The notes under the pieces were generated by a model. The model was not told the DNA's origin, searched no databases, and saw only the letters and a program-made list of their open reading frames with translations. Source: Maylandia zebra (lineage: Eukaryota > Chordata > Actinopteri > Cichliformes > Cichlidae). Taken from it: a DNA stretch of 64,000 nucleotides. The position numbers and the translations under genes were made by a program. The stretch covers positions 36,432,954 through 36,496,953 of the forward strand of contig NC_135167.1 of the NCBI RefSeq assembly GCF_041146795.1. Direction: 5' to 3'. This document shows positions 58,001 to 64,000 of the stretch, one piece after another. Every line of letters begins with the position of its first letter. Within the stretch, counting starts at the first letter, position 1.

Positions 58001-61000
58001 AGTGACCGAGCCCCAGGCCGAGAGGCCGGGGGCACCCCACCTCCAAAGTGGCCCGAGCGAGCCCCAGGCTCCAGGTCCCGATAAGCGGCCGCCAAGGAGT
58101 GAGCCAGTGTGTACCTGGACGCCCATCCCCGGACACAAAGAACCACCAACGCACCGATGTCTGAGGGAGTCCGCCACTGGCAGGGGAAGTGGTGGTAGGG
58201 GGAGATAGGCCTCCATACCTTGGAGGGCCTGAGATGTCCCCAGAGAGGTGGCGCCTGACACCCAACCTGACATATAGACACAGACATACAGGCACACACA
58301 GATACAAACATCCATTCCCACCCTCATGCTCTCATATGCACTTACTCCACACTCAACCAACGTGGAAACAGACATAAAGAGACGCTGTACACACGATCAC
58401 ACTCCCCAAGCGTACTCTACAAACCGGGTCTAGGTACCCTTGCCCCTGGAGGGGGGAACTGCACCCAGACCCAGGTGGTGTTACCCTTTTCCCTGCGGTG
58501 GGGGGAGGCAGACCGCCCCGACTCCGCAGCAGCAGGAAGGCCCCACACTCCAGACCGCAGTCGGACGGCCAACTCCTCCTCCTAGCCCCCCCCGCTCCAG
58601 CAGGTCGCAGAGAATGGGGGTGAGAGAAGACTCCAAACCTCCCTCCACCCGCTCATTGTAGTGTTGATGCATGTGTGTTCTAAGGTGCATTTAAAACCCA
58701 GGAGGGCATGGAGCTACCTGCCAGAGAGCAGCAAGTAAGCGCATGGTCCCTCCTGCTAGCCCTCAATGTCTGTATTTAAAATTGAGAGGTGGGCAACGAC
58801 GCCAGGGGTGGGGTGTACACCCTGATGGTACTTTGGATTCCGTGTATCGTACCCCAAGATCCTATATGTATGTGTAATGAGAGTGTGAGTAATGTGAATG
58901 TCTAAGTTGTGGGATAAAATTGAGGCAGAGGCAGCCAGAAGGGGACAGGGGGGGGGGGGGGGTAGCCTCCTCTGCACCCTGGTGACATACCCCTACTCCA
59001 AGGTCCTGCATGTGTGGGTGGTTGTGGTGGAGCGGGAAGAGGGAGGCAGCTGGAGATGGGGAGGGAAGGAAGGGAGGGGCAAGTGACCCCTCCCTGGGGC
59101 CAGCTCCCCCGCTGACCCCAGTAGGCACCCCCATACTCCGCGACCCGCCAGGGAAAGGGGGCCCAGGCCCATCCAGACCGGGGCCCAGTGCAGCAGCGCC
59201 TCCCGGCCCCACAGAGCCCGGGACAGTCCACCCAACCCCACCACAGAGAAAACTGCACCCACCCCACCATCCACTCATCTTCCAGACTACATAAGACAAT
59301 AAACACCCAGGCTGAGATCTTCCTCCACCTCTCCTGTATCTCCCCCTCCTGCAGAGGGAGCTCCTGAGGAGAGGAAAGCTCCTGCAAGATGTGACAATCT
59401 CCCCCACCAGTTGAAGAGCCCCCCAGGTGGCTCGATGCACCGGCGGCACCCTGCTCCAGGGCTGGGCCCCCATGCACTGCACGTTAACTTAATAATGGGG
59501 ACTCAAACGAAGGGAACTCACCTGGGCTGAGTTGCAGAAATATTTGGTCTCGTACTCTTCGTTCATGGTGATCACCCCTCGAACATTTTCTGTTTCCACC
59601 AGCTGCAAAAGCAAAAACAGGCCATCAGCTCTCAGAGTTGAAAACTGCAACTGCCACGAGAGCGGCACTCTAAATACTCTTTCTCTCCTTTATTCCATTT
59701 TTTATGAGGTCTTGACAAAATATATTTCCAGTCTCCTTCTCTGCTCTTTATGCAAACACTGGTGCATCTCAGAAAATGGCAATATTGTGTAAAAGTTCAT
59801 TTTTTTCCAAGATTTTTTTTTATTTCATTTTGATGATCACAAAAAACATAAATCTGGTATGTCAAATTATTAGAATATTTCATCTGGAGTCCACAGCCAT
59901 GAGGAAGACTGCTGACTTACCAGATGCTCAGATGGCAAAATTCAACAACCACCAGAAGCCACCACAGTCACTGCTGCAAAAGCTGTCAGTTCACAGTGTG
60001 CAAATATTTATGGGAAGTTGACTAGAAGGGAAAAGTATACACAAACAACACACATGACATGAGAGTTTGCCAAGGAGTAGACTGAAGGTGGTGTCAGTGT
60101 CACAATGTACACAGCAAAGGGACCACAGCCATCGACTTCAATAATATCAGCCACTCATAAACAGGCATCTTACCTGAGCTAAGGAGAAAGATGCCTGTGG
60201 TCCTTATTCTAATCATGTAACAGGTAATATCCAGTATGTGTAATGTGACAAAAGCACAACGTTCAGTGTGTGTTTCATGGCATTTTTACGCAGCCAACCC
60301 AAAGTTGTGGAATGATCTGCCCTTGCACGTTAGACAGGCCTCTTCTCTTTCTGAGTTTAAAAGTTTTCTTAAAACATATTTATTCGCTGAAGCCTTTGGC
60401 ACTGATTAAAGGGGTTGACTCAATTTGTTTTAATTTATTTTAGTTATTTAATTTATTTTATCTTATTTTTATTTACTTTACTTAGGCCATTTTGCATGTA
60501 CAGCACTTTGTGAACTCTGGTTTTATGTTAAAGTGCTTTATAAATAAAGGTGGTATGGTATGGTAGCATGTTCCTTGTGTAAGAGTCTTTACATTAATAA
60601 GCTGTATTCCTCACAATGAGGAAGGGATGTTTGCCTATCATTTAATAATCAAAAACATTTTAGAAATCAGTCCTACAATTATCCAAAAGCTTCTTTGCTG
60701 GGACCAAAATTACTTTTATAAAAGGAAAGCCCTTAGCTCGGGAAAAGGCCATTCAAAAGCTTTTTGGGTGCAAAGTATTCAAACACACAAATAAGTGGCC
60801 AAATGTGCATCTGTGGGTGGTGCTGGAGTGGCCACAGTGGCCGTAGGCAGGACGCACTGATGGGGCATCGTGAAGGAAGGGGCGGAGGTACAGAGCAGCA
60901 GAACAATAGCAACAGCGGTGTGTGAATTAATGCTAAACATAGTATGAACATTAGTCTTAGTGTTTTTCTACTGATGCACACTGCACTGTGTGCTCTGTCT

Positions 61001-61608
61001 GACTACTGAAGAAAAACAAACCTAATAAATCATGTTGACCGTCAGAGGTCTGATGATCCAAGAGGACCAACTATGGGCAAAAACTACTGAACTGCGAGAC
61101 CGTTTCTGTTTCTGATATGTTAGCTTGTTAGATAACTGAGGCGGTGTTACAGCGGTTTCTGCTTCAGCTGGATCGAAGATGGTGAGAATCACCCACAAAT
61201 CACAATATTCGCTGATTGAGAAAATGACCTACTCACTGTGAGTTACTATTTCATAATTGTGGCTTCGCATATTACTGTCTTTACAGCATTTCTTTGAAAT
61301 TGTACACACACACACCACCACTACTATAACAACTTGTCAAAACATTTGTTTAGAACAAAGTCAATGCCGCCTCGTTAGCGCAGGCTAGCTCGGCAGCTGG
61401 TCTAAAGAGTCGTTAGCGTAGTCGAGCGCTAGCTAGCAGCTTCAGTGTTTGACAGGCGGACCTGTTTGGTCATGGACCTGAACGGCAGCGCTCCGAGGAT
61501 CACAGTTTCATCCACTCGGTCAAACCACCGTCTCGAGGACACCTTCTCCATGACAACGTTGTAGGCTAACGTGGGGTAGAAGAGCAGCCGTGCTAACACT
61601 CCCGACAT
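55085..61608 (-). CDS. ptpmt1: Protein tyrosine phosphatase, mitochondrial 1 (phosphatidylglycerophosphatase)
   Basis: A dual-specificity phosphatase of the inner mitochondrial membrane that dephosphorylates phosphatidylglycerol phosphate to phosphatidylglycerol in cardiolipin synthesis. Four coding exons, all phase 0 with GT/AG borders: 61462-61608, 59522-59602, 56811-57002 and 55085-55213. They give 549 nt, or 182 residues. The N-terminus ([19 protein letters not shown]) is the membrane/targeting segment. [20 protein letters not shown] and the EEYE motif (64-67) follow. D92 (TVDLTG) is the likely general acid. The P-loop is [11 protein letters not shown], with nucleophile C123 and R129. The C-terminal exon has [10 protein letters not shown] and [11 protein letters not shown]. 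Intron 1 holds an L2 fragment and a Tc1-type relic, intron 2 the 2.3-kb retroposon and intron 3 a 10-bp tandem array. Read-through past exon 3 into its intron is not a gene end. Confidence 0.97.
56468..56544. repeat. 10-bp tandem repeat in ptpmt1 intron 3
   Basis: About 7.5 units of cttaaaagta, some with g for the last a. Confidence 0.92.
57171..59475 (-). mobile_element. GC-rich retroposon, copy C, apparently complete (ptpmt1 intron 2)
   Basis: A 2.3-kb insertion on the minus strand with a 12-base A tail (T run at 57171-57182) and a perfect 15-bp duplication, actgcacgttaactt, at 57156-57170 and 59476-59490. The first-nick site on the element strand reads ATT/AAGTT, the form cut by L1-type endonucleases. 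The 5' two thirds are very GC-rich with open frames in several phases (57718-58375, 58862-59482), but no RT, endonuclease or RNA-binding motif is seen. A pyrimidine-rich stretch and a conserved 3' end (gacaacaattctgatggc) close it. I treat it as a non-autonomous element mobilised by an L1-like LINE. Confidence 0.85.
59755..60060 (+). repeat. Tc1-type repeat relic in ptpmt1 intron 1
   Basis: Begins ctggtgcatctcagaaaatg and holds attagaatatttcatctg, matching from memory a common fish Tc1/mariner terminal region. No transposase domain remains. Confidence 0.45.
60295..60566 (+). mobile_element. L2-type LINE, 3' fragment (ptpmt1 intron 1)
   Basis: The plus-strand start encodes the end of an L2-type RT ([13 protein letters not shown], then [15 protein letters not shown]). 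A 3'UTR with gtacagcactttgtgaactc and a GGTAT tail (60552-60566) follow. It is 5'-truncated and differs from the L2 at 1228-6143 in its tail. Confidence 0.75.
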
Positions 61609-61654
61609 GGCTGAACTATTTTCTGACGAGTCGTGTAAGAACTGAATTTGTGCT

Positions 61655-61951
61655 GTGGAGAGCTCAGCCTCTCATCATTACTCCTCCGTGCTGCTGTGCG
61701 GCGTGTGCTTCGCAGCCTTCATCCCACATGCTGTCAGCTTCCTCCTCCTGAAGCACGACTTCCGCCGACTGCTACCCCTTCAACATAAACACACTGACCT
61801 TCCATCCATAGATTCAGTCTCAAATCAGAATATTTTTTCTGCTCGACCAGCTGATGTTAAGGTGCAAAGTCGAACATATATAATGAGTACAACAACTTCA
61901 TATATCACATTTTTTAAAGGACTGTCAGAACTTTTTTTTTTTACACATTAA
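61655..61951 (+). other. Divergent open frame upstream of ptpmt1, not called as gene
   Basis: A 98-codon frame starts 47 bp from the ptpmt1 ATG on the opposite strand, with a hydrophobic segment (SVLLCGVCFAAFIPHAVSFL). It may be part of a divergent transcript, since CELF1 is the divergent neighbour in human. It has no CELF1 protein similarity and may be chance. Confidence 0.2.
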
Positions 61952-62162
61952 AATTTAATCTCTCAAAAACTATTCCAAAATAAAAGCCTGATTTGTCACT
62001 GCGCTTTCTTATCGTCGAAATAAATCACGGTATCTGCCAAAGATACGTCAGAAAATCTCGCTAGTTAAAATATGAAAACAACAGCCCAGCACTCTGGCGT
62101 TTTTAAAAGTAGAATGGTAGGCAGAAGCTTCAGGTCTCAGTCCCCTCTCCTGACCTCACAGT

Positions 62163-62558
62163 TAGGGGTGGGTTTTTATAATCGATTCATCGATTAATGG
62201 GTAATGTTCATATGTAGATTAATGGTTTTCTTTCGTTTTTGATGTACTGCAGAATATTTTTATAAATCCCAGGCCAGGAAAACCTTCATGTTTTTCTGTG
62301 TTTTATCTTCAGCTACTTTGACACAAAGGCATCTGCTGTGACGCTTACACCTGTGATAAAGTCTTGCGTGTGTCAGCTTCCTTTTTATTGATACAAAAAT
62401 ATGTAAATGTACTGATCTGAATTATAATATTTCTGACTGTCAAAATTTCCCAGATTTAAATCGAATCGAATTAAATCGAATCGTGGATCGAATCGATTCG
62501 GGACCTTGTGAATCGGAATTGAATCGATTCTAGAAATCAGTGACGATACCCAGCCCTA
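62163..62558. mobile_element. hAT MITE
   Basis: Ends taggggtgggtttttataat and gatacccagccctac, flanked by a perfect 8-bp duplication ctcacagt (62155-62162 and 62559-62566). Many atcgaatcg words lie near both ends. Confidence 0.88.
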
Positions 62559-62783
62559 CTCACAGTTTGGACTCAGGACCAGAGGTGGAGCCAGACATTT
62601 GAAACACCTGGGGCTTAGCCCTAAAGGGTAGTATGCATGTGGGATTTTTTTTTTTTTTTTTTTTGGGGGGGGCTTAGAAATGACTGAAAGATTAATTGGC
62701 TCTGTTTTCAGTTTTGTTCAAAAAAAGAATGACTTCATATAGGGAAAAATATATATCACATATACAGGACACCTTGAACTAGT

Positions 62784-63434
62784 TGTCAGGGTCCTGGGTC
62801 TTCTGACCCAGCATTTTTAGTTCTTTGTGATTTTTGTATTATTGTACTTGTGTGTGATTTATTCTATGGTTTCTAGTTTTGATCCCTTGCCCTTCATGTC
62901 TCTCTGTGTCCCCTCTGTTCTGTGTAAGTCTGTGTCTGCATGTTTGAGTTTCCCTCTGTCTTTTGGTTCGAGTCCTCTGCCTTACTGGTTATGTCTCTGT
63001 TTCTTAGTTGCTGTCTCCACCGTGTCAAGTTCGCGTCTCTGTGTCATAGTTCCTGTTTTACTTTGAAGGTCTGTGTCTTATGTGAATGTGTTCAGTTTAC
63101 GCTTCCTTGTCTCGTCAGTTCTGATTTCCCCCAGCTGTGCTCTCCTTCTGTGTCTCATTCCCCTCGTTACTTCCCAGTGTTTTTAAACCCTGTGTTTCTC
63201 TGAGTCAGTGTCGCATCGTACCCTCAACAAGCTGTGTGTTTTGCCTCCAGTTCAGTATTTCTGCTACAATGTTTTAGTCCACCAGCGTTTTTGTTTGTCT
63301 TTTGGTGAGTTTAGTTTAGTAAGAGGTTTTTCCCAGCAATAAAGCTGTGCTTTAAGTTGTACTTCTGTGTCTGAGTCCTGCATTTTGGATCCACCACTCC
63401 TGCTTGCCTGCCTGCCACACAGCGATTCATGACA
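62784..63434 (+). mobile_element. Solo LTR
   Basis: A 651-bp block starting TGTCAGGG and ending CATGACA, with a perfect 5-bp duplication ctagt at 62779-62783 and 63435-63439. An AATAAA at 63338 lies near its end, as in the R region of an LTR. No internal retroelement sequence remains, which fits LTR-LTR recombination. Confidence 0.8.
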
Positions 63435-63439
63435 CTAGT

Positions 63440-63950
63440 TTTTTAATTAAGCAGCAAGGCAGAACAAAGTCGGGCTGTATCAAGACACGAGGACTAAACC
63501 CAAATTCAACCAGACACAGAACTGATCCGGAATTAAAACAGGACTACAACAGTTCAAAATCAGGAGTACTGAGGACTTAACCAAGACAGAACCACAATCA
63601 GAACTAGATGATAGTAGCACTAAAAATCATCATAGACCTGCACTACACTTATGTTTTTAATTCTACCAAAGTCCACTATTTAGATTGAGAAAAGTTTATA
63701 TAATTATTTAGCCTTGTTGTGCAAACAAGCCTGCAAAAGTTAATAAATGTAGAATTTGAAAAATAGCAAACCTAAAAAGAAACACTAGGTACGAGATACA
63801 TGAGGACCTATGATACGGTGATACTTTTGGTAAACAACCATTTTACTAACATGTGTGTCTCACCTGCTCTTGTTCCACCTCTGTTCTGTCCTCATTCTCC
63901 ATCTCCCTCTCTGTTCCTCTCTCTCCCTCTTTGTGCTGACAATCATCAAA
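63440..63950. other. No gene seen
   Basis: Intergenic sequence with a pyrimidine-rich stretch at 63880-63930. Confidence 0.45.
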
Positions 63951-63954
63951 TATA

Positions 63955-64000
63955 CAGTTGAAACCAGATATTTATGTACTCTTCAGATCAAAACACAAAC
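63955..64000. mobile_element. Tc1-type transposon left end, cut by window edge
   Basis: cagttgaaaccagatattta follows a TA at 63953-63954. This is the start of Sleeping Beauty/Tc1-type fish terminal repeats. Confidence 0.6.

Noticed and set aside
57718..59482. Several 90-206-codon Pro/Gly-rich frames on both strands
   Set aside because: GC-rich retroposon sequence inside ptpmt1 intron 2. Overlapping frames on both strands point to composition, not coding.
62827..63203. Hydrophobic frames of 79-87 codons
   Set aside because: They lie wholly within a solo LTR with a clear target duplication.

Overview
The window is nuclear DNA from a teleost fish. The evidence is intron-containing vertebrate genes with GT/AG splice sites, long (TG)n and (TA)n microsatellites, and a dense fish-type load of L2 and Rex-like LINEs, hAT, Tc1, pogo, piggyBac and Harbinger elements. 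A percomorph, perhaps a cichlid, is my guess from repeat style only.

Three host genes are well supported, all in the right half: c1qtnf4 (+, 33762-35997), ndufs3 (-, 41359-51536, seven coding exons, 261 aa) and ptpmt1 (-, 55085-61608, four coding exons, 182 aa). They keep the order and relative orientation I recall for human 11p11.2 (C1QTNF4, NDUFS3, PTPMT1). I see no KBTBD4 or FAM180B between them. CELF1, the expected divergent neighbour of PTPMT1, has no recognisable coding exon before the right edge. NDUFS3 (complex I) and PTPMT1 (mitochondrial phosphatase of cardiolipin synthesis) both act at the inner mitochondrial membrane. C1QTNF4 is a secreted protein with two C1q domains.

The left 33 kb holds no host gene I recognise and is built largely of nested mobile elements. 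At 330-6535 a GC-rich retroposon copy is split by an L2 LINE, which is itself split by a hAT MITE and a piggyBac-like MITE; target duplications mark the LINE and both MITEs. At 8.7-11.2 kb are two Tc1 transposase relics. At 11.6-13.3 kb are a tRNA-type SINE and a Harbinger remnant. At 13.3-18.7 kb an LTR-flanked element with a long Ser/Pro-rich ORF and no polymerase is interrupted by a full-length pogo transposon whose transposase has lost its third catalytic Asp. At 23.6-27.6 kb a TIR-bounded element carries a spliced gene resembling teleost SAMD3-like proteins.

All but one or two of the introns of ndufs3 and ptpmt1 carry a mobile element or tandem repeat: a piggyBac-like MITE, a SINE, hATs and retroposon fragments in ndufs3, and an L2 fragment, a Tc1-type relic, a 2.3-kb retroposon and a 10-bp tandem array in ptpmt1. 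A LINE ends only about 93 bp upstream of the ndufs3 start codon. The right edge holds a hAT MITE, a solo LTR and the first 46 bp of a Tc1-type transposon.
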